A DNA stretch of 64,000 nt. It comes from Ampelocalamus luodianensis (taxonomy: Eukaryota; Streptophyta; Magnoliopsida; Poales; Poaceae). Shown here in pieces: positions 1-10,511 of the stretch. The notes below the pieces were generated by a model, which saw nothing but the letters and a program-made list of their open reading frames with translations, did no database searches and was not told the DNA's origin. Location of the stretch: NCBI GenBank assembly GCA_036346255.1, contig CM070624.1, forward strand, positions 21,980,626 through 22,044,625, read 5' to 3'. Each line of letters begins with the position of its first letter. Position 1 is the stretch's first letter. Both the position numbers and the translations under genes were made by a program.

Positions 1-247
1 CGACGGCTAGGCCGCTACCCCAGTCGATTGCCTGTGGCAGATTGCTGGACCCTACCACTTCTTCGCCTTCCGCTGTGTTATTTATTGTTGGCTTGTAAGC
101 CTCTGTGTAATAAACTCTGTTGATTATTAATAAAGTTGTGATATGAATTTTGTTACTATATTTGTTTACTGTGTGAACTAGCTACTGATCATGGGACTAG
201 TTCAGAAATGCACAGAGGATCTGGGATATTAATCCCGGGTTCTGACA
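1..247 (+). repeat. 3' end of a truncated LTR
   Basis: The stretch has the look of the end of a plant LTR. It carries an AT-rich stretch with a polyadenylation-like aataaa context near 108-140 and finishes at 247 with CCCGGGTTCTGACA, a CA end. It abuts recognisable gag coding sequence of a different element, so it is probably an insertion whose other end lies outside the window. The family was not identified. Confidence 0.45.
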
Positions 248-248
248 A

Positions 249-1396
249 CTTCTAGCTCCGACAATGATGACACATCAACTCTATCAACATCGCCTCATTG
301 CTTTATGGCTAAAGGTAAAAATGAGGTAAATAATTATGAGCCTTCATAAGATGAATTGATGGATATGCTAGAAGAATTAAATGAATATATTGGAAAAGAA
401 AATAATAGATTCAAGGTTTTAGAGAAAGAGCACATCTCTCTTCAAAATGATTATGATGTACTAAAATATAATCATGAAACTCTCCTTTTAAATGAGCTCA
501 AAAGGTCTAAAGTGGATATAGGAATTACTTGTGATTTATTAGATGATTTGCCATACATAGCTCCTAGCCCTTGTATTTCATCTAAAGTTAATATACTTCA
601 TGTGATGATTTAATTGATATACCTTGTTTCTCAAAAATGGATGCACCTATTTCCTCTATGCTTGTTGAGACTAACCTTGTAGAGGAAAACAAAAAGCTCA
701 AGGCTCAAGTCACAAATATGAAAAATGACTTGGATAGAAGCTATAAAGGGAAGGCCACTCTCGACGAAATATTGAGTAAGCAGATATGCTTACAAGATAA
801 GAGTGGAATTGGCTTCACTCCCATGAAGAAAAAGAAAAATAGCAAGATAAGACACAATCAAAGACATACAAAGATCAAAAGGTGCTTTGGATGCAATATG
901 AAGGGTCACCTTGCCTCCATATACCCTAACAAGAAAATTGATAAAGGAGAAATTGGTTTCACTGCCAAGAAGAAGGTGAAGAGCATCTCAAAGCAAAATG
1001 GAAAACAATTCAAGAAGGTCAAGTGCTTTGGATCCAACAAGAATGGACACATTGCCTCGGTGTGTCCAAACAAGCTAAATGACAAGCCATTGTCATTGAA
1101 GAAGAGGCAAACCGACAATGAGCAAGAAAAGAAGACAAGTCAGGGAAGCAAAAGCCCAACTTGCTACAATTGCCGAAAAAAAGATATTGTAGTAAGGAAT
1201 GTCCTAAAGGTAGCACTCCTAAGCCCATTGTTTATAATGATCAATATTTGCTTAGGAAAGATAAGAATAGCAATGTGTTTGCTAGATGTGTTAGTTCACA
1301 TAAAACTATTGCAAGGGTCATTTGGGTGCTCAAATCCATTATGACTAACATTCATGGACCCAACCAAGTTTTAGGTACCAAAAATGTGCTTAAATG
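249..1396 (+). pseudogene. Degenerate gag of a SIRE/Maximus-like Ty1-copia retrotransposon
   Basis: Broken reading frames at 356-613 and 637-1344 encode a lysine-rich, coiled-coil-like protein (EELNEYIGKENNRFKVLEKE) followed by three zinc-knuckle remnants. The first reads CFGCNMKGHLASIYPNK, with its last Cys replaced by Tyr. The second reads CFGSNKNGHIASVCPNK, with its second Cys replaced by Ser. The third begins CYNCRKK and continues only in another frame from 1161. In copia elements of this lineage gag packages the element RNA in cytoplasmic particles. Frameshifts and lost zinc ligands show that this copy is dead. No protease, integrase or reverse transcriptase follows, so the element was pol-less or has lost pol. 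The lineage call rests on layout and general resemblance, not alignment. Confidence 0.7.
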
Positions 1397-2453
1397 ATTA
1401 ATAGATACTTGGAGATGCATTGGAGGCTTGGCTAATTCATGAAGTGGTGAATTCCACTATATGTCAATTTGGAGCTAAGTTTGAGGATAATCAAGTCACA
1501 TCATAAACCAATGTCATCTCGGTAACAAGTATCTACATTGAAGTATCTAGATCCTTTTTACCTTCTGTAGGTTGCATTTCATGAAAATCTTATAAAAAGG
1601 GTATTTTTGCTCTTGTGCTAAATCTTTATTATTGAAATCTTGAGCAAGATGGTTGTGGCACATTAAGGGGAGTGCTAAATCATTTACATGTATATCACAT
1701 CCTTAAGTGTGCCCAAATTGACTAAGTGCTAGTAATGTTTTTCAAAATTGAGCCATTTAGCCAAAAGTAAAAAAAAAAATCATAACTATTAGTAATTCTT
1801 TGAAAAACTAGTTGAAAAATGTATACAAATGCATTTCAAAAGTTTTGCAAAGGCTTTGTTTCAAGAAAACCTAATTCAAATAAAAATGAGTTTTAAGTCA
1901 AACTTCCAAAATTATAGTATCTTGTTTTTGACCTAAACTAGATTTTTGTGTAAAATCTATTCTAAAAGGAATTTGATATTTGTCCCAAAAGGAAAAACCT
2001 AGAGTTGGCTATTCTAAAAACTTTTTGGTATTTAAATGATTTCCAAAAGGTCAACCTAGCAAAATTTATTTGATTTCGAAGCTCATCTAAAATACTAGTT
2101 TGACCTAAGTGGTCATTTTCTAGCACTTAAGTGAGTTTCGCTATTTGAGCCTAAATTATTCACATGAATAGGTCTATGATGGTACTTATGACTCATACAC
2201 GCAATTGGATGCTCAAAATATCATTATTTGCTCAATTTAGCTCTTTTTGCAAAAAGTCTTGAAAATACGATTTCATTTCCAAAACCTAAAGCCTATTTCA
2301 TAAAAACTATTTGAAAGTTGGATTCTTAAAGTCTAAATAAGTTGAAAATACTTCAAATATCTTTATTTGGATGTTTGTGTGAAAGTTTGGAGCAAAATAC
2401 AACAATTCAATCTTTTCTCCAAATTTCAGAACTGAAATCTACTCACAGTTTCA

Positions 2454-2537
2454 GTCGTAGTCGGTCTGACCTCAATTGCCGTCGGTCTGACCACTTCCCG
2501 GTCTGACCGCCTCTGTGTTGCCGGTCTGACCAGACCT
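2454..2537 (+). repeat. Cluster of GGTCTGACC motifs
   Basis: Four copies of (C)GGTCTGACC lie within about 80 bases. A related motif, CGGTCGTACCG, occurs in the LTR arms at 5115-5260 and 6170-6320, so short G+C motifs of this type are a theme of this element. Confidence 0.6.
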
Positions 2538-2704
2538 AGAGATTTTGGCTGATTTAATCAAATCTGTTGATTTCAATTCTTTGTAGCCACTCTCCTTGCT
2601 CCCCAAAGTCAAGATTGATCCTTATTATCTTTGCAAGCTACTCACATATACTTTGTTGACTCTATATGCCATTTTGATCTCATTGTGATATATTTATTAT
2701 TCAA

Positions 2705-3300
2705 ATGGTATTCTTTCAAGTGGTAGCTACTATTGATCTTCTTTGACCTCGGCATGAGAATCATATTTGTTTGATTCAAGTGATATCCTTGTTTTTACAA
2801 GTGGTATTCCTTCAATTGATATTATCTTGTCCTTTCAAGCGATATTTTTTAAGTGGTATCTATTTCATACCATGCCGATCAATTCTTTTCTTACCAAGCT
2901 CTCTCTGATACCTAATCTCTCTTCTTATCCAAGTGGTTTATCTGATACCTAAGATCTCTTCAAGTGTTATTTCTTCAAGTGGTATCTTCAAATGGTATCG
3001 TCAAGTAATATATTTCCAAGTGTACCAAGTTTCTACAAATGAAATTAATTATACTTGGTATAATCTTTTCTCTCAAGTGAATTCTCTCCTTCTCTCTTCT
3101 CTTTGGATGCTTTCTTTGAAGATCTTTGCAAGAGAAGTTTAAGCACCTTGAGAATTCAAGTCTTGTTGACATATGGATTTACAAGTATTACCTACAAGCA
3201 GCATCTACAAGTGGCATCTACAAGACTTATCTACAAGTGATATTCAAGTCGTGTCGACATATGGTCATACAAATGGTATTCAAGTGACGATAAATGGCCA
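2705..3300 (+). repeat. Degenerate AAGTGGTAT(C) microsatellite-like tract
   Basis: About two dozen irregular copies of CAAGTGGTAT or variants (CAAGTGATAT, CAAATGGTAT) are spaced 10-40 bases apart. The period is not fixed, so this is a degenerate simple repeat and not a satellite. Confidence 0.6.
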
Positions 3301-3649
3301 TCTTTCAAGTATAATCCACATAAAGATATCTTTGGTGCTTAATGCCTTTGGGAGAGAAGTTAATTGCAAATTATGGTCAAAGAGAGATATTTGAAATCAT
3401 CATAAGTTTTGGATAGATATATTTCAAAAGACGACAAAGAGGGAGATAATTGGACGAAGAAATCCTTTGTGTGTCAAAGGAGTGGAAGGAGTGGAACCTT
3501 TGTGTAAGGGGGAGTTTTCCAAAAAGTTTTATAAAACCTATATTGAAAACCTTTTTGAGTTTTACTTAAAAAAATGGGTAATCTATTTTATGGAAAAACT
3601 AAGTTGCAAAAACTCCTTTTGACTTCGTTTTATTTTGGTCTTTGGTGCT

Positions 3650-4156
3650 TTATGCCAAAAAGGGGGGAAATTGTTTTGAAAACTGCTTTGGTGTTCATTT
3701 GGTGTTTCCTCCTTTGTTTGTCCAAAAGGGGAAGAATTTGTGTGAGCTATTTGAATGTTCTCACCTTCTCTTTTGTAGAGTTAAAAAGGGGGAGAATATT
3801 TGGGAAAATATCTCAATGCTCATTGTATCATGAATTCTTTTGCTTAGCTCATAGTCTTACAAAGACACTCTTTTGGTTTAGATTTGTTTTGGATTTTTGG
3901 TGATTAATGCGAAAAGGGGGAGAATTTGTATGAGCTACATTTGAATGTTCTTATGATTGATTTATTTGATATTCTCTCTTGTGATTGCCAAAAGGGGGAG
4001 AATTCTTATTTCTTGCTTAGTGCAAAAAGGGGAGAATTCGCTAAGTTTTATGCATGCATATAGTCAAATAAGTTTTCTTTCTTATCATATGTTGACTTAT
4101 ATCCAAATGTTGCTATTAATGATAGATTTGTCATCAATCATCAAAAAAGGGGAGAT
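3650..4156 (+). repeat. Reiterated polypurine-tract-like motifs ending at the LTR
   Basis: Seven copies of a motif close to AAAAGGGGGAGAAT occur near 3656, 3724, 3784, 3911, 3989, 4024 and 4144. The last (AAAAAAGGGGAGAT) directly precedes the TG start of the LTR at 4157 and is therefore the likely functional polypurine tract that primes plus-strand DNA. The upstream copies look like duplications of it. Confidence 0.65.
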
Positions 4157-4599
4157 TGAAGGATCTAGACCCGTGATTATGTGTGAATGGAGTATTTTGG
4201 TGATTAATGACAAATGCACTTGTGAGACTAACACTCTTATTGTTATATCATGTTTAGTTTCAGCTTGGATATAAAAGCAAAAGTCCAAACATGTATGTAT
4301 TCATTAGTGACAAATCTATTTGTGAGACTAACAATTCCATTGATTATCTATTGCTTAGTCTCGTTTGGATATAAAGATGAAATACAAGAGGTATGCATTC
4401 TACTTCTTATTATATCTTGTTGCATTCCTCGGATCCAAAATATAGGTTAAACTCTACCAAAAAGGTTAACTTGGATATGTGCATATGTTTCCATTACATA
4501 TTTGTGTATGCACACATTTAGGGAGAGTTCCTTCTATATTTTGTGATTTTATTAGTATTGATCCATATTCTCTTTCCACATATACTAAGGATATTTACT

Positions 4600-4900
4600 T
4601 TGAAACATATCCTTGAATATATTTAACTTGTGTAGTTAATATATTCATATGAGTATATGAGAGCATATGAGACTTGTGTAGTTCATAGATGCTCATATAT
4701 AATATATTCAACTTGTGTAGTTAATATATTCATATGAGTATATACAACTTGTGTAGTTCGTATACACTCATATTTAGTATATAAAACTTATATTTCGTAT
4801 ATACTCATGCTATATATAACTTGTGTAGTTCATATATACTTATATGTGAGTATATATATAACTTGTGGAGTTTATACATACTCATGTTTATCTATATTTA
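4600..4900 (+). repeat. AT-rich tandem motif 'acttgtgtagttcatatatactcatat'
   Basis: Five or more imperfect copies of ACTTGTGTAGTT followed by ATAT-rich sequence form an array inside the LTR. The mirror array is at about 6540-6860 in the opposite arm. Confidence 0.6.
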
Positions 4901-5309
4901 ATTATTTGAAATTGTGTTGTGGGACTAACATGTGTGTTAAGATATTTAAATGCTTAGTCCCAGTTTATGGATGGCGACATGGTAATGGAAATGCATGACA
5001 ATAGAGGGATCATGACTAATAGCTTGATAGCATGTTCTTGTGCTATATGGATTAATTTAGGATCATGCATGCATTTGAATTTAAATTTGAAAGCCTTAAG
5101 TGCATTGGTCAGAAATCGGTCGTACCGGAGTTACACTGCAGAACTACCGCATTACGGTCGTTCTGATATCTAGTTGGCGGTTGAATAAAACCAGAACCGA
5201 TGCATTTTTGTTCATAGCTCTCCTTGTTAATCGGTCGTACCGCCTCTGAGAATCGGTCGTACCGATATGCGGTTTTACGGATGTTTGTATGGCGATGAAT
5301 ATGTTATGT

Positions 5310-5520
5310 TCCAGGGTAATGGAGACTTCGGATGGCATCATGAGTTGATCGCCATCAAGTAAAGGTTCAAGAAGAGGATGCATCATGTGTTGATGCATAT
5401 CAAGATCTCGAAGAAGAGATGATCATGAGTTGATCATCAAGTCAAGAGAAGACTCATCATGTGTTGATTGAGGTCAAGTAAAGGATACATCATGGATTGA
5501 TGCATGTCAAGATGATGCCC
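5310..5520 (+). repeat. Tandem repeat with core ATCATGTGTTGATG
   Basis: About five imperfect units of 40-50 bases share ATCATG(T/A)GTTGAT followed by CAAG and AAGAG tracts. The core recurs once more near 5705. It is part of the spacer between the inverted arms. Confidence 0.55.
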
Positions 5521-5743
5521 CGAACTTGAAGTGAAGATGTGCGTCATCTAGCTTCAAGAAGATGCTCAAGGCAAAGGTATGACTAGCTAGGGCTAAGGAT
5601 GTGTTTCTAGTCTTTTACCGGTCTTGGTGTTTGATTGGAAGACCAGATTGCTAGTATAGGTTGCCGTACTATTAAGAGGGGTCTTGTCTAGTAGCTTGAG
5701 TCTCATCATGTGTTGATAACTCAATCTCACTTGTTCTAGCTCT

Positions 5744-5945
5744 CCGTGGCATGATGTTATTATTTAAGAATGTGTTTTGCAAATAGTCGAGGCTCATGCA
5801 TTTAATCCTTGTAGCATGTGATTATACTTTGCAAATATGTTTTGCAAACGGTTGAAGTTCACGTACCTACTCCTTGTGGCATGATCTCTAAGTTTGCAAA
5901 TGTGTTTTGTAAATTGTTGGGATTCATGTATTTTCCTTTGGTATG
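5744..5945 (+). repeat. Three tandem units of about 66 bp
   Basis: Three units share GGCATGAT, then TTTGCAAATGTGTTTTGCAAA, then a GTTGAGGTTCATGTA-like end, at roughly 5748-5812, 5813-5877 and 5878-5943. They lie in the centre of the inverted structure. Confidence 0.6.
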
Positions 5946-6159
5946 GTTTAAGATTACTTGTTGCTAATACTTTGGACTTAGACCCTGGAAGTGACTCTTT
6001 GGAGTTGTGCTTTTTGATTTTATAAAATATGTTTGAGATCAAATCAAATAGGTGGGTTGTGTAGCCCTCTGAATAAGCTTTCAATAGAGTCCAAGATCAC
6101 TCAATTCCGACATCGGAGTCAAAAGTTATGAACTTTTTACCGAGTGTCGTCTATGCTAA

Positions 6160-7323
6160 TTTTGAGCTGCGGTACGACCGCCATGAAAAGAGCGGTACGA
6201 CCGCCTAGAAGGAGAGCTCTGAACCAAAATGCATCGATTCTGGTTTTATTCAACCGCCAACTAGAAATCGAAACGATTGCAATGCGGTAGTTCCATAGTG
6301 TAACTCCGGTACGACCGATTTCTAACCAATGCACTTAAGGCTTTCAAATTTAAATTCAAATGCATGCATGATCCTAAATTAATCCATATGGCACAAGAAC
6401 ATGCTATCAAGCTATTAGTCATGATCCCTCTATTGTCATGCATTTCCATTACCATGTCGTCATCCATAAACTGGGACTAAGCCTTTAAACATCTTAGCAC
6501 ACATGTTAGTCCCACAACATAATTTTAAATAATTGAATATAGATAAACATGATTATGTATAAACTACACAAGTTATATATATACTCACATATAAGTATAT
6601 ATGAACTACACAAGTTATATATATACTCACATATAAGTATATATGAACTACACAAATTATATATACCATGAGTATATACGAAATACAAGTTGTATATACT
6701 AAATATGAGTGCATACGAACTACCAAGTTGTATATACTTATATGAATATATTAACTACACAAGTTAAATATATTCAATGATATATGAGCATCTATGAACT
6801 ACACAAGTCTCATATGCTCTCATATACTCATATGAATATATTAACTACATAAGTTAAATATATTCAAGGATATGTTTCAAAGTAAAGATCATTAGTATAT
6901 GTGAAAAGAGAATATAGATCAATACTAATAAAACCACAAAATATAGAATGAACTCCCCCTAAATGTGTGCATACACAAATATGTAATGGAAACATATGCA
7001 CATATCCAAGTTAACCTTTTTGGTTGAGTTTAATCTATATTTTGGATCCGAGGAATGCAACAAGATATAATAAGAAGTAGAATGCATACCTCTTGTATTT
7101 CATCTTTATATCCAAATGAGACTAAGTAATAGATAATCAATAGAATTGTTAGTCTCACAAATAGATTTGCCATTAATGAATACATACATGTTTGAACTTT
7201 TGCTTTTATATCCAAGCTAAGACTAAATATGATATAACAATAAGAGTGTTAGTCTCACAAGTGCATTTGTCATTAATCACCAAAATACTCCATTCACACA
7301 TAATAGCGAGTCTAGATCTTTCA
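6160..7323 (-). repeat. LTR, right arm of the inverted repeat
   Basis: Read on the minus strand it starts TGAAAGATCTAGACT at 7323 and follows the left arm closely for more than 1.1 kb. No polypurine tract precedes it on the minus strand (7324-7340). It may therefore be a 5' LTR or a solo or truncated LTR, inserted just upstream of a cyclin D exon. Confidence 0.65.
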
Positions 7324-7358
7324 TGTGCCTAATGTGTAGCGGTTGGTTTCGTCTCCAG

Positions 7359-7409
7359 GTCCGGTCGTACCACGGCTTCCAGCCGGCGACAGCCTACCTC
7401 GCCGTGAGT
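7359..7409 (+). pseudogene. D-type cyclin gene fragment, first recognisable exon
   Basis: After an intron-like end (TTTCGTCTCCAG) the sequence reads VRSYHGFQPATAYLAVS, which matches the part of the cyclin box where plant D cyclins have a V-R-x-Y-x-F-x-P-x-T-A-Y-L-A-V block. After AVS the usual continuation (N/S-Y-x-D-R-F-L) is lost and sequence of unknown origin follows. D-type cyclins activate CDKA kinases at G1/S in the nucleus. This is a fragment: no start, no LxCxE motif and no second cyclin fold are present nearby. Confidence 0.75.
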
Positions 7410-7764
7410 GGACTATATTGTTGCTCAAGTATGTCTATACTGTTCAGCAAAGTGGAGATTCTACGTATGATTCTGATCCAGATGATCGAATCACAAGTTT
7501 AGGATTTAAAAATAAACTGAAGATGCGTGTTCTGTCTGAAAATAATTAACATTGTACTCTGCATTTACAATTGATACAAGTATGGTAATGCTATATTTCA
7601 TTAGTAACTTGGATTGTGCTTACTATTGTCGATAAAAAAATAAGGTTCAACTTCTGATACTAGTACCAGTTATACATAAGCCGTACACGGCAATGGAGTT
7701 CCAAATTTTAACCACAACGCTAATCTGATTTTTTTTTTCTTTTTGCAATTTATTTTCATCCAGG
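7410..7764 (+). other. Unassigned sequence between cyclin D exons
   Basis: An open stretch to 7549 encodes an unrecognised acidic segment (SGDSTYDSDPDDRITSLGF) ending in LSENN and a stop. It could be an exon of another gene joined to the cyclin fragment, or chance. The rest is AT-rich and intron-like, finishing in a pyrimidine-rich tract and TTTTCATCCAG, a plausible 3' splice site. Confidence 0.3.
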
Positions 7765-7839
7765 ATCATGGATGGGCATTCCAATTGCTATCTGTGGCTT
7801 GCCTCTCTCTAGCTGCCAAGATGGAGGAAACCTCTGTAC

Positions 7840-8205
7840 TGATGGATAAGTCTCTGTGTCGGCTTTTTGTGTGTCGGCTTCTTTTTGCTTTTGCTTTTGC
7901 TTTAGCATCTTAGACTAGCTTTTGACTAGCATCTAGGACAGCATCTTTGCTTTAGCATCTTAGAGGACATAGAGGACAGAGCATCTAGGACAGAGCATCC
8001 TAGACTAGCATATGCTTGGCATATGCTCGGCATATGCTTGGCATATGCTTGGTTTTTAGCCCTATAAATATGTATCCCCAACCCTCGAGTTGGTATGGCA
8101 TTGTGAAGAGAAATATACAAGAAAAATTGCCCCATCTCCAAGTGTCATCCTCTCCATGAGAGTAAGGATCTTGCTATCACCAATAGTAAGAGTCCACTAC
8201 TAACA
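7840..8205 (+). repeat. 5' LTR of the gag-only copia element
   Basis: It starts TGATGGATAAGTC and ends ACTAACA. It carries direct repeats of GCATATGCTTGG (8009-8052) followed by a TATA-like CTATAAATA (8062-8070), which is the probable promoter. It matches 10154-10511 with few differences. Confidence 0.9.
8062..8070 (+). promoter_or_regulatory. TATA-like box in the 5' LTR
   Basis: CTATAAATA lies about 135 bases before the LTR end, after repeated GCATATGCTTGG motifs. The same arrangement occurs in the 3' LTR near 10368. This is the expected position for an LTR promoter. Confidence 0.5.
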
Positions 8206-8207
8206 AG

Positions 8208-8218
8208 TGGTATCGAGC
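8208..8218 (+). other. Primer-binding site (initiator-Met tRNA type)
   Basis: TGGTATCGAGC begins two bases after the LTR. The usual plant site complementary to initiator tRNA-Met is TGGTATCAGAGC; here the A of the CAG is missing. The same one-base loss occurs in the gypsy element at 35237-35248. Confidence 0.7.
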
Positions 8219-8535
8219 TTGTGTATCCTGTAGCTGAGCATCTCCTGCTCATCTCCTTCTCGGCCTCGCAGCGGCCCGGCCGTGCGCAGCAGCTCCGGCA
8301 TCCACGCTCACTCCTCTCGGAGACGGCGCGGCTCGTCGGCGCCCTCTCTCACGCAACACCCCGATGGCGCGCCATGTCCGCAGAGCGATCTTAGCGTTCG
8401 GTCGCCTCGAGCACGCGGCGTCGTGAGACGGCCGAAGCTCGCGCGCAAAGCAAGCGCGAAGCGAAGCGGCGGCAGAGACAGCCGCAGCGGTGCAAAGGGC
8501 GTCGAGGCCGGCAGCGGGAGCGATAGCGAGCGTCG

Positions 8536-9833
8536 GTGGAAGCGGCGGCGGCGGATGCGTGCGTCGCGCCGCAGCAGGTCAAGGTCTGCGCGCGGCAGCA
8601 GCAGCTCCATCTCTGCGATGATAGCGACGCGGACCTTGAGCGGCCCAGAGAGGAGGCGCGCGAGGGCGGCAGCGCGATGGGTAGCCGCGCACGCCCACGA
8701 GCTTGGCGGCAGTCCAGACAGGCGCGGTCGCGCTGATGGCGCTCCTGGAGGAGGCGCGCTCGGCGGTGGCGCTCCTGGAGGAGGCGCGCACGGCGGTGGC
8801 GCTCCTGGAGGAGGCACGCACGGCGGTGGCGCTCCTGGAGGAGGCGCGCTCGGCGGTGGCGCTCCTGGAAGAGGCGCGCCGCGACAACGGCGGCGAGACG
8901 GTCGATAGAGAGCGCGGCCTTCACAGGCAGCGTGGCTCTCTCTCCCCGGACCGGTACCGTGGTTACCACGGGTTCCAGGCTGTTGTCAGGGACGCCGGCC
9001 CCGGCGGTGGGTGGCCTACCCTCACCAAGGCCAACTACGTCGAGTGGGCCGCGGTGATGAAGGTGAGGCTCCAGGTACGGCACATGTGGGAGGCAGTCCG
9101 GTACGGCGACGTCGACTACGACGGGATCGACGGCGCTGGATACCCTCATCGCCGCAGATCCGCCCGAGATGCGCTTCGCTCTCCAACAAGAAGAGCGCCA
9201 GGAGGCTTGGGACGCCATCGCTGCGCACGCGCCGGCGGCGCGCGCGCGCAAGTCCACTGCTGCAGCACGCCGCGCGGAGTGGGAGACCCTGGCCTTCAAG
9301 CCAGGTGAGGACGTTGATGACTTTGCTCTCCGTCTCAACACTCTGCTGCAGAAGTTGGTACAGTTCGGCGACGACACCTACAGCGAGGAGAGAGCTGTCG
9401 AGAAGCTCTTTCGCTGCGTCCCCGAGAAGTACAAGCAGATGGCTCACTCGATCCAGTCTCTGCTGGATCTCTCCACGATGACGATCGAGGAGGCGTTGGG
9501 TCGCCTCAAGGTCGTCAACAGTGATGAGCCACAGTCCCTCTCGGGACCCGTCACCATTGGCGGGAAGCTCCTCCTCACTCGGGAGGAGTGGATGCCGCCA
9601 AGGTGACAGGGAAGAAGGGGAGCCTTCTTCCACGACAGCGACGCATGCGTGTAAGCGCGGCAAGCCGCGCAAAGACGCCAGCATGGGCACGAGGGCGTCT
9701 GAGGTGATGACCGTGGGCGCCAGGCGGCGGCGTCGGCCCGGCAAGCAAGAGCGCGACGAGGCGACTCTTGCTACAATCTGCGCAAGCTTGGTCATTGGGC
9801 GAGTTGTCGATACCACGACGCGCCGGGCCCACG
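8536..9833 (+). pseudogene. Degenerate copia gag (UBN2-type) with N-terminal repeats
   Basis: The gag is spread over three frames. An N-terminal segment (8536-8736) is followed by five VALLEEAR(S/T) repeats (8739-8882) predicted to be helical. Then comes WPTLTKANYVEWAAVMKVRL (from about 9010), the conserved start of copia gag. After a frame change near 9130 it continues in 9143-9606 with ALRLNTLLQKLVQFGDDTYS, LFRCVPEKYKQMAHSIQSLL and TIEEALGRLK, as in the UBN2 gag domain. A decayed zinc knuckle (NLRKLGHWASCR) is read near 9775-9812. Gag would form the virus-like particle. Whether the frame changes are real mutations or sequence errors is open (see the CAG/CTG finding). Confidence 0.8.
8739..8882 (+). 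repeat. 30-bp tandem repeat within gag
   Basis: Nearly five copies of a 30-bp unit beginning GCGCTCCTGGAGGAGGCGCG encode a ten-residue helical repeat (V-A-L-L-E-E-A-R-[ST]-A). Differences between units are one or two bases. The other strand is open in several frames for the same reason. Confidence 0.9.
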
Positions 9834-10153
9834 TCGCCAAAGTGAGGAGGAGGAGCACCCGGCTCTGTTCATTGCTCAGGCGAGCATTGAACTACCTCCA
9901 GCGGCACCGGCCGCAGCGGCTCTCCTCCACCTTGACGAGCCAAAAGCACACGTCCTCCTCGGCGACAGTTCCGGCAACGACATGACCGGTTGACGGGAGT
10001 TCTTCGCCGAGCTTGACTCTAGCGTCCGAGGCTCCGTCAAGTTTGGGGACGCCTCCGGCGTGGAAATCAAGGGCGTCGGCTCCGTCATCTTCGCGCCAGG
10101 ATCGGGATGGCTCAGATTCCTCACAAGGAGACACACAAGACTTAGGGGGAGAT

Positions 10154-10511
10154 TGATGGATAAGTCTCTGTGTCGGCTTTTTGTGTGTCGGCTTCTTTTT
10201 GCTTTTGCTTTTGCTTTAGCATCTTAGACTAGCTTTTGACTAGCATCTAGGACAGCATCTTTGCTTTAGCATCTTAGAGGACATAGAGGACAGAGCATCT
10301 AGGACAGAGCATCCTAGACTAGCATATGCTTGGCATATGCTTGGCATATGCTTGGCTGTTTAGCCCTATAAATATGTATCCCCAACCCCTCGGGTTGGTA
10401 TGGCATTGTGAAGAGAAATATACAAGAAAAATTGCCCCATCTCCAAGTGTCATCCTCTCCATGAGAGTAAGGATCTTGCTATCACCAATAGTAAGAGTCC
10501 AGCGACTAACA
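10154..10511 (+). repeat. 3' LTR of the gag-only copia element
   Basis: It starts TGATGGATAAGTC after the polypurine tract and ends GACTAACA before the TGTAC target duplication. It is 358 bp against 366 bp for the 5' LTR. Confidence 0.9.

Larger units (their letters stand above)
1397..3640 (+). other. Non-coding interior of the pol-less copia derivative
   Basis: This 2.2-kb AT-rich stretch has no supportable coding region. It sits where pol would lie. It contains a cluster of GGTCTGACC motifs (2454-2537) and a long run of degenerate AAGTGGTAT-type repeats (about 2705-3300). Short frames inside it follow the repeat and are not genes. Confidence 0.5.
4157..5740 (+). repeat. LTR, left arm of a large inverted repeat
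   Basis: The LTR starts with TGAAGGATCTAGAC right after the polypurine tract. Its first 1.1 kb is closely similar, in reverse complement, to about 6160-7323. One translated block (4967-5173) matches residue for residue over some 60 positions with the minus-strand block 6261-6467. The LTR 3' end is not clear; homology to the other arm fades near 5265 and the end is put near 5740 only tentatively. Inside are CGGTCGTACCG motifs and a tandem array near 5310-5520. Confidence 0.65.
7840..10511 (+). mobile_element. Gag-only, non-autonomous Ty1-copia retrotransposon
   Basis: This is a complete 2.67-kb element. It has LTRs at 7840-8205 and 10154-10511, a primer-binding site just inside the 5' LTR, a degenerate gag, a polypurine tract (TTAGGGGGAGAT) at 10142-10153, and a 5-bp target duplication TGTAC at 7835-7839 and 10512-10516. 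The interior is only about 1.95 kb and holds no protease, integrase or reverse transcriptase, so it must have depended on a partner element. The insertion lies inside a cyclin D exon. The LTRs are very similar, which suggests a fairly recent insertion. Confidence 0.9.

Noticed and set aside
8391..9377. Long Arg/Ala/Ser-rich minus-strand reading frames
   Set aside because: They lie opposite gag in a GC-rich repeat; the repeat keeps several frames open on both strands. The plus strand carries recognisable gag blocks.
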